Below, one piece after another: positions 29,006 to 40,359 of a DNA stretch of 64,000 nucleotides. The stretch covers positions 23,997 through 87,996 of the forward strand of contig CALGTK010000186.1 of assembly GCA_937904325.1 (NCBI GenBank). Reading direction: 5' to 3'. The DNA is from an uncultured Planctomyces sp. GTDB taxonomy: Bacteria; Planctomycetota; Planctomycetia; Planctomycetales; Planctomycetaceae. Under the pieces are notes generated by a model that did no database searches, was not told the DNA's origin, and saw only the letters and a list, made by a program, of their open reading frames with translations. The translations under genes were made by a program, and so were the position numbers. How positions within the stretch are numbered: position 1 is the stretch's first letter; each line of letters opens with the position of its first letter.

Positions 29006-30205
29006 TTACTCGCCAGTAGACGCAGAAAGTTCGTTGTGATCTACAGAGAATTCTGACACCAGCGGCTCACCGGCGAATTTGACGGTCGCACCGTCTTTGA
29101 TTAATCGCCCACCGAGTGTTACGACAAGTGAATTTTCATTCAGACCCGTCAGCACTTGAACCAGGTCGCCGTCACGGAATCCGACTGAGACTGGCTGCTT
29201 TACAGCGGTCTTACTGGCTTCGTCGATCGTATAAAGATATTGCCCGCCGGCTGGTCCGTAAACGGCCGAAGCGGGAACGGCGAGCGCCTGCGAGAGTTGC
29301 GAAACGGTGATCACAACTCGGCCATGCATTCCCGGTTTAAGAAGTGCATCCTCGTTTTCGATGTCTATCATCACCCGTCCCGTGCGAGTCGTTGGATCGA
29401 GAATCGGAGCCTGCTGCACAATTCGTCCGAGAAACTGACGATTCGGAATTCCGTCGACGCTGACGGTCGCTGTCTCGCCGATTTTTATTTTTCCATAGTC
29501 CAGTTCAACTACGTTTACAACCGTTCTTATTGAACTGAGATCAACAATCCTCAGCAGTACGTCTTCCGCACGTGACAGGTCGCCGATGTCGGCATTTCGC
29601 TCGGCCACATACCCGCTGATCGGCGTCGAAATCTGCAGTTCGTCAAGTGCCAGCCGGGCACGTTCCAAGTCCGCCTGGGCCTGTGCCTGCCGTGCCCGTT
29701 CCAGCTCCGTTTCGGCCTTTGAAACAATCAGAACAGATTCGGCTTCTTCAATCTGTTGAGTCGTGCTGACCCCTGACACGGCCAGTTCCCGCAGCCGAGT
29801 GACTTCGCGAAGTGCCTGCCCTTCCCGTGCGACCTGAGCCTTCAATTGAGCAGCTGCGACCTGTTCAGCCGCCGCAGCGCGGGTGACCAGTTCCCGTGTT
29901 GCCGCATCGTCGAGTTCCACGACTATCTCGCCCTGCTCAACCCGATCGCCAACGTCGAACGGGACTCGGCCGAGATAACCGCTCAGTCGCGACCGGATTG
30001 CAACTTCGGTAACAGGTTCGAGACTTCCGACCAGCTCGATACGTTCTGCAATCGGCTGTGGGACGACTCGCAGAACATCAACTGCCGATACGTCTATATC
30101 TGTCTCTTTCGGTTCAGGATTGACAGATTCAAGCGACTCGCCATAAAGATGCCATCCGAAGGCACCAGCGAGTGAAACGGCGATGAGAAACAGGACATAT
30201 CGCAT
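29006..30205 (-). CDS. RND/MFP-type efflux periplasmic adaptor (HlyD family)
   Basis: A 399-residue adaptor. The preferred ATG at 30205 starts a signal anchor (M-R-Y-V-L-F-L-I-A-V-S-L-A-G-A-F); the ORF could reach 30343 but those 46 residues are Pro/Ser-rich and would bury the signal. Order: N-terminal biotinyl-lipoyl half (G-S-L-E-P-V-T-E-V-A-I-R-S-R-L-S-G-Y), an Ala/Arg/Glu-rich coiled-coil hairpin (about residues 110-190), second lipoyl half (I-S-T-P-I-S-G-Y-V-A-E-R), beta-barrel, then A-V-P-A-S-A-V-Y-G. Such adaptors link an inner-membrane RND or ABC pump to an outer-membrane channel. Neither partner is adjacent, so it is an orphan here. Confidence 0.87.
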   Translation of the reverse strand: MRYVLFLIAVSLAGAFGWHLYGESLESVNPEPKETDIDVSAVDVLRVVPQPIAERIELVGSLEPVTEVAIRSRLSGYLGRVPFDVGDRVEQGEIVVELDDAATRELVTRAAAAEQVAAAQLKAQVAREGQALREVTRLRELAVSGVSTTQQIEEAESVLIVSKAETELERARQAQAQADLERARLALDELQISTPISGYVAERNADIGDLSRAEDVLLRIVDLSSIRTVVNVVELDYGKIKIGETATVSVDGIPNRQFLGRIVQQAPILDPTTRTGRVMIDIENEDALLKPGMHGRVVITVSQLSQALAVPASAVYGPAGGQYLYTIDEASKTAVKQPVSVGFRDGDLVQVLTGLNENSLVVTLGGRLIKDGATVKFAGEPLVSEFSVDHNELSASTGE

Positions 30206-30690
30206 GAATGGGGCTCGATTGGGCAGGTCTGTGAAATATCCACAGATCTCGTCAGAAGTGCGCGGAGGCAGCAGAGAGCTGACCAGGGTGGAAGGTGGCA
30301 AGAGCGTGGCGGGTGAAGGTGATTTTGAAGTCATCACATACAAAAACGCTTATTCATTAAATACAACCGACTCCGTCCAGGCAATCCCGACCGTCTTGAA
30401 TCATTCATCACCGCTGGAAAACGTGTCGGATTAATGCCAGTTAATTTGGATCTGTGCCCACAACTAAGGCTAATGTGGTTGTCGTTTTCTCATAACCATG
30501 ATCTGATGCGATGTTCGATTAGTGATGGGAAGTCACTGGCGTGGCTCTCAACCATTTTCTGCTGCTAACACCTGCTTATCAAAGAGCTTGCCTATGTTTT
30601 TTTTGCCCCTACGGCCACAGATCATCATTGATCAGCGGCCCTTTCTTATGTCTTCTACGTCTGAGAAGGATTCAAACTCGTCAATTCCAG
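30206..30690. other. Intergenic region upstream of the efflux adaptor
   Basis: About 485 bases between the adaptor start and the stop of a DUF1501 gene, both on the minus strand. The part from 30206 to 30343 is the open but unlikely N-terminal extension of the adaptor. The rest is AT-rich, with no recognisable ORF, and should contain the adaptor promoter. Confidence 0.35.
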
Positions 30691-32136
30691 TTAAATGAGA
30701 ACGTCATAGACAACCTCGCCGTGCACGTCGGTCAGCCGAAATCGACGGCCCTGGTACCTGAACGTCAGTCGCTCATGATCGATACCCATCAGGTTCAAAA
30801 TCGTGGCGTGCAGATCGTGGATGTGGACGGGATTTTCTACAACGTTGTAGCCGTAGGGGTCAGTCTCGCCGTAAGTCGTCCCGCCTTTTATTCCACCGCC
30901 GGCCATCCAGATCGAAAAACATCGCGGATGATGATCGCGACCAAAATTTTTGGCCGTCAGTTTTCCCTGACAGTAGTTCGTGCGGCCGAACTCGCCGCCC
31001 CAGATAACCAGCGTATCTTTCAACAGGTCTCGCTCTTTCAAATCCTGAATCAATGCCGCTGATGGCTGATCCGTCTGCTGGCATTGGTTGCGAATTCCGC
31101 CGGCCAGATTGCCATGCTGATCCCATCCCTGATGGTAAAGCTGGATGAATCGCACGCCACGCTCGGCAAGTCGGCGGGCCAGTATGCAGTTCGCCGCGTA
31201 AGTGCCCGGCGTTTTCGAGTCTTTGCCATATCGCTCGAAGATGTGGTCAGGCTCTTTTGATAGATCAGTCACTTTCGGGATTGATGCCTGCATCCGGAAC
31301 GACAATTCGTGCTGAGCGATACGTGTTTCGATTTCGGGGCTGGAGTGTTTTTCGATCTGCAACTCATGCAGTTTTCGAAGTGCGTCAAGCATTTTTCGTT
31401 TGCCGACTGCGTCCAACCCAGCGGGATTATTCAGATAGAGAACCGGATCACTTCCGGATCGAAAACGAACCCCCTGATGCCGTGACGGCAAAAAGCCGCT
31501 GCCCCAGAAACGCGAAACCAGAGGTTGCCCGCCTTTGCCTTTTGTATTCATGACGACAAACGCGGGAAGGTCGCTGTTCTCGCTGCCAAGTCCGTAGTCG
31601 AGCCACGCGCCCATGCTGGGGCGTCCCGGAAACTGCGACCCCGTCTGCATGAACGTCGTACCAGGCCCGTGATTAATCGCTTCGGTGTACATCGATCGAA
31701 CGACGCAGAGTTCGTCCGCCACCTTCGCTGTGTGCGGCAACAACTCGCTGAGTGAAATCCCGCTTTCGCCGTGCTGAGCAAACTTGAACGGCGACCCCGC
31801 CAGAGGAATACTCGACTGGTTTCCACTCATACCCGTCAGTCGTTGGCCATTACGAACTTCATCCGGAAGCTGCTCGCCGTGTTTTTCGTTCAGCAGCGGC
31901 TTGTGATCGAACAGGTCGATTTGAGACGGCGCTCCGGATTGAAAGAGGCAGATAATCCGCTTTGCCTGCGGAGCGTGATGAAACCTCGACAGCGTGCCCC
32001 CGGCAGCTTGCGCTGCATTCTCCGATCCAAGCAGATCAGCAAGAGCCAGGCCGCCAAGCCCCATTCCTGATCGCTGCAACAATTGTCGGCGGGGCATAAG
32101 TGCCGAAGTTTCAAATCCTGTACATTTCTGGCTCAT
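30691..32136 (-). CDS. DUF1501 secreted protein
   Basis: A 481-residue DUF1501 protein with a Tat-like leader M-P-R-R-Q-L-L-Q-R-S-G-M-G-L-G-G at residues 14-29. Motifs include R-I-I-C-L-F-Q-S-G-A-P-S-Q-I-D-L-F-D-H-K-P, R-S-M-Y-T-E-A-I-N-H-G-P-G, C-I-L-A-R-R-L-A-E-R-G-V-R-F, G-G-E-F-G-R-T-N and G-R-D-H-H-P-R-C-F. This is the longer subfamily usually found with cytochrome-containing DUF1549 proteins, and its upstream neighbour is exactly such a protein (67-base gap). Confidence 0.9.
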   Translation of the reverse strand: MSQKCTGFETSALMPRRQLLQRSGMGLGGLALADLLGSENAAQAAGGTLSRFHHAPQAKRIICLFQSGAPSQIDLFDHKPLLNEKHGEQLPDEVRNGQRLTGMSGNQSSIPLAGSPFKFAQHGESGISLSELLPHTAKVADELCVVRSMYTEAINHGPGTTFMQTGSQFPGRPSMGAWLDYGLGSENSDLPAFVVMNTKGKGGQPLVSRFWGSGFLPSRHQGVRFRSGSDPVLYLNNPAGLDAVGKRKMLDALRKLHELQIEKHSSPEIETRIAQHELSFRMQASIPKVTDLSKEPDHIFERYGKDSKTPGTYAANCILARRLAERGVRFIQLYHQGWDQHGNLAGGIRNQCQQTDQPSAALIQDLKERDLLKDTLVIWGGEFGRTNYCQGKLTAKNFGRDHHPRCFSIWMAGGGIKGGTTYGETDPYGYNVVENPVHIHDLHATILNLMGIDHERLTFRYQGRRFRLTDVHGEVVYDVLI

Positions 32137-32203
32137 TGTATTGTTTCCTGGATTACGTCGGGCAAGCAGGTACTGCTCGTAAAGCAGTGTCGTAACTCGG
32201 CCG

Positions 32204-35290
<3,087 letters not shown>

Positions 35291-35516
35291 CGTGGATATC
35301 CTGAGTCAACTAAGGTGGTCTGAAAACAGCGAAAACCCACACGAGAAAACCGACGAGCCGCTACCACTGCAGCTCCCGCCACGTCACCCATCACCTGCCC
35401 AGTACAGCATTGTTCCTATCGGCACGGCAACGTAGAACCGACCGGCACAATATTATCTTCGTTGGACACGTTAAAATCTTGTAGATTTGCAGTAACTATT
35501 TGGATATTCACCGCAT

Positions 35517-36284
35517 TCATTGAAAAACGACCAGTCGCCGCCGGACTCCGTCGGCGGAATATCGTACCAGCTTCTGAAACGGGTACTTGAACTGCGAGAA
35601 GTATCTGTGCGGCACTGGGTGGCCTTTTATTCTGTGCCCTTCCGGCCATTCTTCTCCAGGCATGTGGTACGTGCCGAACAGTCGAGCGAGAATCGGGAAG
35701 TAGACGGCGTAGTTGATGTTGGGCGTAGTTGATGTTGATTGACTCTTTCTCGGCACAGTGATGCCAGTGATAACATCTCGGAGTGCACAGAATGTACTGC
35801 AGCAACCCGAAATGGAATCATACGTTTGAATGCACGAACACCGAGAACAGATCGGCGAAGAAGATGTACGCTTAAAACGCCGGCCCCGAGTACCCCATGA
35901 AGTACATCGGCACGGTCGTGAACGCTCGCAGCAGGACAATCTCAAAGAGGTGCATACTCGAACCGGAAATCCAGTCCATTTTCTGAACGGAATGGTGGAA
36001 GGCGTGAAACTTCCACAGCCAGGGAATCTCGTGAAACAGCCAGTGGAAACCAGTACTGGACGAAATCGGTGACAAATATGATCTCGAAAAACTGAAGAAG
36101 TCAGAAGTCAATGGCTGACTGGCGACCATTTCGCGAAAGCCCGTCGCCTGCACGAGTTGCAGCGACAGCTTCAGCGACATGAAAGTCGGAGATTGAACAA
36201 ACAGGCTACTGACGAAGGTAGAACAGGTCGTCCCATGCTTAATCCTGCAGGTTGTATAATTGCCTGAGGCCCCACATGATGAAG
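35517..36284 (-). pseudogene. Decayed sterol desaturase / fatty acid hydroxylase family gene
   Basis: On the minus strand the family histidine motifs are readable: H-E-I-P-W-L-W-K-F-H-A-F-H-H-S, then G-Y-S-G-P-A-F, stop, A-Y-I-F-F, then H-S-N-V, stop, F-H-F-G, L-Q-Y-I-L-C-T-P-R-C-Y-H-W-H-H-C-A-E-K-E. In another frame this continues to Y-F-P-I-L-A-R-L-F-G-T-Y-H-M-P-G. Lesions: a frameshift before H-W-L-F-H-E, two nonsense changes, and an exact 16-bp tandem duplication (35706-35721 and 35722-35737) that shifts the frame. The intact relative is a di-iron membrane enzyme modifying sterols or acyl chains. This copy cannot make it. Confidence 0.75.
35706..35737. repeat. Exact 16-bp tandem duplication inside the desaturase pseudogene
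   Basis: GGCGTAGTTGATGTTG occurs twice in direct succession. Removing one unit restores the frame from N-I-N-Y-A to Y-F-P-I-L-A-R-L-F-G-T-Y-H, so this slippage event is one of the inactivating mutations. Confidence 0.9.
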
Positions 36285-36356
36285 TAAGTGCCTGGCTTAT
36301 ACGAATGTTGTTCGACAGGTACACGGGCACAATATTACCTCTACGAGGTGAGCACG

Positions 36357-37763
36357 ATGAACTTCGAGCGACGTTCGCTGCTTCGATCGGGCGTGGCGCT
36401 TTCGCTGGGTGCGGCACAAACATCTGACGTCTCGAATTTACAGCGGGCTTCGGGGGCGGAAGGCTCGTCGCTGGCGGCCCCTGCGAATGGCCGGGCGAAG
36501 TCTTGCGTGTTCATCTTTCTGTTCGGAGGACCATCGCACATCGATCTGTGGGATATGAAGCCGTCGGCTCCGGCAGAGATCCGCGGCGAGTTTCAACCAG
36601 TCTCGACCAGCGTCCCGGGCATTCAGATATGCGAACACCTGCCGCTGCTCGGGCAGCAGATGCATCGGTTCTGTCTGCTGCGGTCGATGCGGCACCGTAT
36701 GCCCGTCCACGGTCCTGCGTGTAGCGAGGTTTATTCCGGGCGTCCTTATTTTGGGCCGCCGATTACTGACCAGGCAACGCCGGAAGACTGGCCGGCGATC
36801 GCCGCGATAGTGCATCGCTTTGCACCACAAACTCAGGGACTGCCGAGTTCGGTCGTGCTGCCCTGGTACACGCAGTTTGTCGGACAGGATCGCCGCATCG
36901 CCGGTCAGACCGGTGGGCGGATGAGCGAGCAGTTCAATCCGTTTCTGGTCGAAGGAAACCCGAAGGAACCTGGCTTCAAAATGCGTGGACTGGAGCTGCC
37001 GTCTGAAGTGACGGCCGCGAGGTTTCGGCAACGACGGCAACTGAGAGAACAGCTCGATCCGTTCGGCCTGAAGCCTGCACAAAGTACGTTTCAAACGGGA
37101 CTGGTGGAATCCAACTTTCATTCAGCGGCGACGTTGGTCGAAAATGCGGGATCCATCGGCGCATTCGATCTCAGTCGTGAATCAACCGTGCAGCGAGCGA
37201 AGTACGGCGATACTCGTTTCGGGCAAAGCCTGTTACTGGCACGGCGGCTGGTTGAATCGGAAGTACCACTTGTCACTGTCAACTGGGACGACGATCACAA
37301 GGACGACAAGGTTTCGCCGCACTGGGACACGCACGCGTTGAACTTTCCGAAGTTGAAGGAGCGATTGTGCCCGGTGTTCGATCGAGCGATATCGACGTTT
37401 CTGCAGGAACTCGACGAACGAGGTTTGCTGGAAACAACACTTGTCGTCGCGCTGGGCGAGTTCGGCCGTACACCAAAAGTCGGAGTCGTCACACAGAACG
37501 GGATGACGGCGAAGACTGGCCGTGATCACTGGCCGCACGCGTTCACGGCAATTGTCGCTGGTGGTGGAGTGCGAGGCGGTCAGGTTTATGGCTCGACAAC
37601 GGCCAACGGTGGGTACGTTGCGGAGCGGCCGGTTTCACCAGCGGATCTCTCAGCAACGGTCCTGTCGCACCTGGGAATTGATCCGGCAATCGAGTACGAA
37701 GACCACTTCCTTCAGGTACGGCAACGACTCAGCGAAGGCCAACCCGTTGATCTGAATCTGTGA
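36357..37763 (+). CDS. Lone DUF1501 secreted protein
   Basis: A 468-residue DUF1501 protein; the ATG at 36357 follows GAGGTGA five bases upstream. The leader is F-E-R-R-S-L-L-R-S-G-V-A-L-S-L-G. Motifs: C-V-F-I-F-L-F-G-G-P-S-H-I-D-L-W-D-M-K-P, R-S-M-R-H-R-M-P-V-H-G, G-D-T-R-F-G-Q-S-L-L-L-A-R-R-L-V, H-W-D-T-H, G-E-F-G-R-T-P and G-R-D-H-W-P. Unlike the other four DUF1501 genes it has no DUF1549 neighbour and is flanked by decayed DNA on both sides. Confidence 0.88.
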   Translation: MNFERRSLLRSGVALSLGAAQTSDVSNLQRASGAEGSSLAAPANGRAKSCVFIFLFGGPSHIDLWDMKPSAPAEIRGEFQPVSTSVPGIQICEHLPLLGQQMHRFCLLRSMRHRMPVHGPACSEVYSGRPYFGPPITDQATPEDWPAIAAIVHRFAPQTQGLPSSVVLPWYTQFVGQDRRIAGQTGGRMSEQFNPFLVEGNPKEPGFKMRGLELPSEVTAARFRQRRQLREQLDPFGLKPAQSTFQTGLVESNFHSAATLVENAGSIGAFDLSRESTVQRAKYGDTRFGQSLLLARRLVESEVPLVTVNWDDDHKDDKVSPHWDTHALNFPKLKERLCPVFDRAISTFLQELDERGLLETTLVVALGEFGRTPKVGVVTQNGMTAKTGRDHWPHAFTAIVAGGGVRGGQVYGSTTANGGYVAERPVSPADLSATVLSHLGIDPAIEYEDHFLQVRQRLSEGQPVDLNL

Positions 37764-37793
37764 CTTCACGCGACAGAGCGACCGCTCATTGCT

Positions 37794-38322
37794 TTACTCG
37801 TGCAGCACGAAGGTGGCTGCGGCAACAATCCTGCCGTTGATTTGAACTTCCAGACGATGCAGGCTGCGAGGTTTCATCGGGAACGAATTCTGGTACTCGA
37901 ATAAATCCCCAGCTGCCAGTATTTTTTCCTGTGAAGACTTTTTGTCAGACTCGACCGTTGGGGCGAACGTAGTACATGACCTGATCGATCAGCAGGTCCA
38001 GAGGCCGTCGGCCGCATGGTGAAAGCCAAAGATCAGCGATGGCATTTTCTCCGATGGCAACTTTCCATGGAGACACGGTCAACATGACCTCTTTCAGTTT
38101 TCCCGGTTCGTAGTCGAGAATGCTTATAGCAGTAGCATCTCCTGCTTTGATCAGACTGTGAAGAGCGGGGCAGATGATACAGTTGGTGGCCGGGCCGTGC
38201 GTACAGTTCCAGGTTTCCAGCAGGCAGTCGGACGTGGCCACTTTCCGCGACGGAGCAACCATCTCGTTCTCCGGCGGACGACGATTTCAGTTTCTCGATC
38301 CGCACGGAAACGAACTCGGCGT
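37794..38322. pseudogene. Decayed DNA: minus-strand remnant and a VOC-like plus-strand fragment
   Basis: Minus strand: G-D-A-T-A-I-S-I-L-D-Y-E-P-G-K-L-K-E-V (about 38140) continues to a stop near 37945. In another frame it continues L-F-E-Y-Q-N-S-F-P-M and V-Q-I-N-G-R-I-V-A-A-A-T-F-V-L-H-E, ending at TAA 37794-37796. This suggests a frameshifted gene of unknown family. Plus strand: F-R-D-G-A-T-I-S-F-S and F-Q-F-L-D-P-H-G-N-E-L-G-V then TGA at about 38322 resembles the end of a glyoxalase/VOC-superfamily protein. Neither can be a working gene as read. Confidence 0.3.
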
Positions 38323-38442
38323 CTGATCGGACAAGTAGGAGCCGACTGTTGTCGCTATAATTTTGAGTTCAATCAACGAACACGTGGACCATGTCCACAT
38401 ATTCGAAACAACGTCCCTGAATATCTAATCGAGATCTGGCTC

Positions 38443-40278
38443 ATGAGAATCCTGACTGCAATCCTGCTGCTGACAACTGTTTCGGCAGCGGCAGAAGATC
38501 GACCCAACATCCTGTGGCTGACGTGCGAAGACAACAACGTCAACTGGGTCGGCTGTTATGGGAACCCTCATGCCGACACGCCGCATATCGACGCGCTGGC
38601 GGCCGAAGGGTTTCAGTACATGCACTGCTATGCCAACGCGCCGGTCTGTGCTCCGTCGAGGAGTACCTGGATTACCGGCGTGCATGCTCTTTCGATGGGC
38701 ACTCATCCAATGCGGAGCCGCTATCCGATTCCTCACGACAGAATCAGCTACTACCCGGACCTGCTGAAGAAGGCTGGATACTTCGTCGGGAATGCGAAGA
38801 AAACGGACTACAACATTGGCGGACGTACAGACGGCGATGCCTGGGACACAAACAAGGCTGACTGGGACGAGCTGAAACAGCAGCAACCATTTTTCATGGT
38901 GATCAACAGTACGAAGTCCCACGAGTCGAAAGCGTTTGGCGACGTTAACAATACGACTCACAGTCCGGACGACGTGCGATTGGCGAAGTATCATCCGGAT
39001 ATCCCCGACGTCCGCAAAAACTACGCTCACTACCATGATCAGATGAAGAAGATGGATGCTGACATCGGTCTCGCTCTTGAACAACTGGAAAAAAGTGGCC
39101 TCGCGGAAAACACCATCGTCATTCACAACTCAGACCACGGCGGCGTCATCGCTCGCAGCAAGCGGTTCCTGTTCAACAGCGGAACGCACTGCCCTCTCAT
39201 CATTCGAATCCCCAGGAAGTTCAAGCATCTGCGACCGGCAGAACCGGGCAGCAAAGTAAACCGCCTGGTTAGCTTCATCGATATGACAAAAACGTGGCTG
39301 ACAATTTGCGGAGCCGAAACGCCAGACTATCTCCAGGGCAAGACGTTTCTCGGGCCGGACGCGGAAGAACGCAACTACCACGTCAGTTTTCGATCCCGCA
39401 TGGATGAACGTTGCGACAACGTTCGAGCGATTCGCGACGGCAAGTTTCTCTACATCAGAAACTACATGCCGTACGCGCCGTGGGGGCAGCACCTGAACTA
39501 CCTCTGGATTATGAAGGCAACGCAGGCCTGGGAAGCTCATCATCTCGCCGGGAAAACCGACGCATTGACCGGCCGGTTCTTCGGCACCAAACCGATGCAC
39601 GAGCTGTACGACACCAGCGTCGATCCTGACAACGTCAACAACCTCATCGACGATCCAGGCTACGCGAAAGACGTCGCGAGGCTGAGCAAGGCTCTCGACG
39701 ACTGGCAGGTCAAACACTTTGACTCCGGTCTGCTCCCGGAAAGCGAAGTCGTTAAACGCTCCGAAGACGCGGGCGTCACGATCTTTGACCTGGTCCGCGA
39801 TCCGTCACTCTACGACCTGAAGGCTTACCAGCGAGCATCGGAAATGGCTCTGTCTCAGTCCGCAGCCAACCTGCCGGGCTTCTACCGCGACCTGAGTCAC
39901 ACGGATGCCGGAGTCCGCTATTGGGCGATCGTTGGGTGCTTCAATCTTCAGAAAATATCTCGTCTGGATTCTAAATTCATCCGCAAGAGCCTCGACGATG
40001 ATTGTCACCATGTTCGAGCGATGGCCGCCTGGATTCTTTACCGAGCCGGCGACAAATCAGCGGCTCAGGAATGCTGGAACAACATGCTGAAAAACAGTTC
40101 GTACGCGTCGCTCAAAATCTTCAACATTATCGATTGGATCGGTGACGGCACCGAGCCCTACACCGACGCCATGAAAGCCTGCGAATTCAGCCACGGCGGT
40201 TACGTGGCGAGAATGCAGCAGTACCTCGGCGTCGCTCTCCCACCAGCACCCAGAAAGCGAAACCGCAAGAAGAAATAG
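38443..40278 (+). CDS. Secreted sulfatase with C-terminal HEAT-like segment
   Basis: A 611-residue arylsulfatase-superfamily enzyme with a short signal peptide (residues 1-17). N-I-L-W-L-T-C-E-D-N-N provides a metal-binding acid pair. The formylglycine cysteine is C69 in C-A-P-S-R-S-T-W-I-T-G, converted by a formylglycine-generating enzyme not in this window. N-S-D-H-G-G marks the second metal-site region. After about residue 480 the sequence (S-H-T-D-A-G-V-R-Y-W-A-I-V-G, H-H-V-R-A-M-A-A-W-I-L-Y-R-A-G-D) looks like two HEAT-like repeats. It is probably periplasmic or extracellular and cleaves sulfate esters from glycans. The second sulfatase follows 81 bases downstream. Confidence 0.9.
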   Translation: MRILTAILLLTTVSAAAEDRPNILWLTCEDNNVNWVGCYGNPHADTPHIDALAAEGFQYMHCYANAPVCAPSRSTWITGVHALSMGTHPMRSRYPIPHDRISYYPDLLKKAGYFVGNAKKTDYNIGGRTDGDAWDTNKADWDELKQQQPFFMVINSTKSHESKAFGDVNNTTHSPDDVRLAKYHPDIPDVRKNYAHYHDQMKKMDADIGLALEQLEKSGLAENTIVIHNSDHGGVIARSKRFLFNSGTHCPLIIRIPRKFKHLRPAEPGSKVNRLVSFIDMTKTWLTICGAETPDYLQGKTFLGPDAEERNYHVSFRSRMDERCDNVRAIRDGKFLYIRNYMPYAPWGQHLNYLWIMKATQAWEAHHLAGKTDALTGRFFGTKPMHELYDTSVDPDNVNNLIDDPGYAKDVARLSKALDDWQVKHFDSGLLPESEVVKRSEDAGVTIFDLVRDPSLYDLKAYQRASEMALSQSAANLPGFYRDLSHTDAGVRYWAIVGCFNLQKISRLDSKFIRKSLDDDCHHVRAMAAWILYRAGDKSAAQECWNNMLKNSSYASLKIFNIIDWIGDGTEPYTDAMKACEFSHGGYVARMQQYLGVALPPAPRKRNRKKK

Positions 40279-40359
40279 ACCACCAGCGATTCAACGTCGA
40301 GCGTTCGTTACCTGCGGCGAACACATGGTGATGTCGACTCAAATTCTGGTGGGTAACCG

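Noticed and set aside
35444..36337. GGCACAATATTA occurs on both sides of the desaturase pseudogene and could be a target-site duplication or att pair.
   Set aside because: A 12-base match is expected by chance many times in 64 kb, and no transposase, integrase or terminal inverted repeats are present.
38425..39717. Long minus-strand ORFs (about 230 and 195 codons) opposite the sulfatase at 38443.
   Set aside because: They are antisense shadows of a well-supported sulfatase and contain no recognisable domain.
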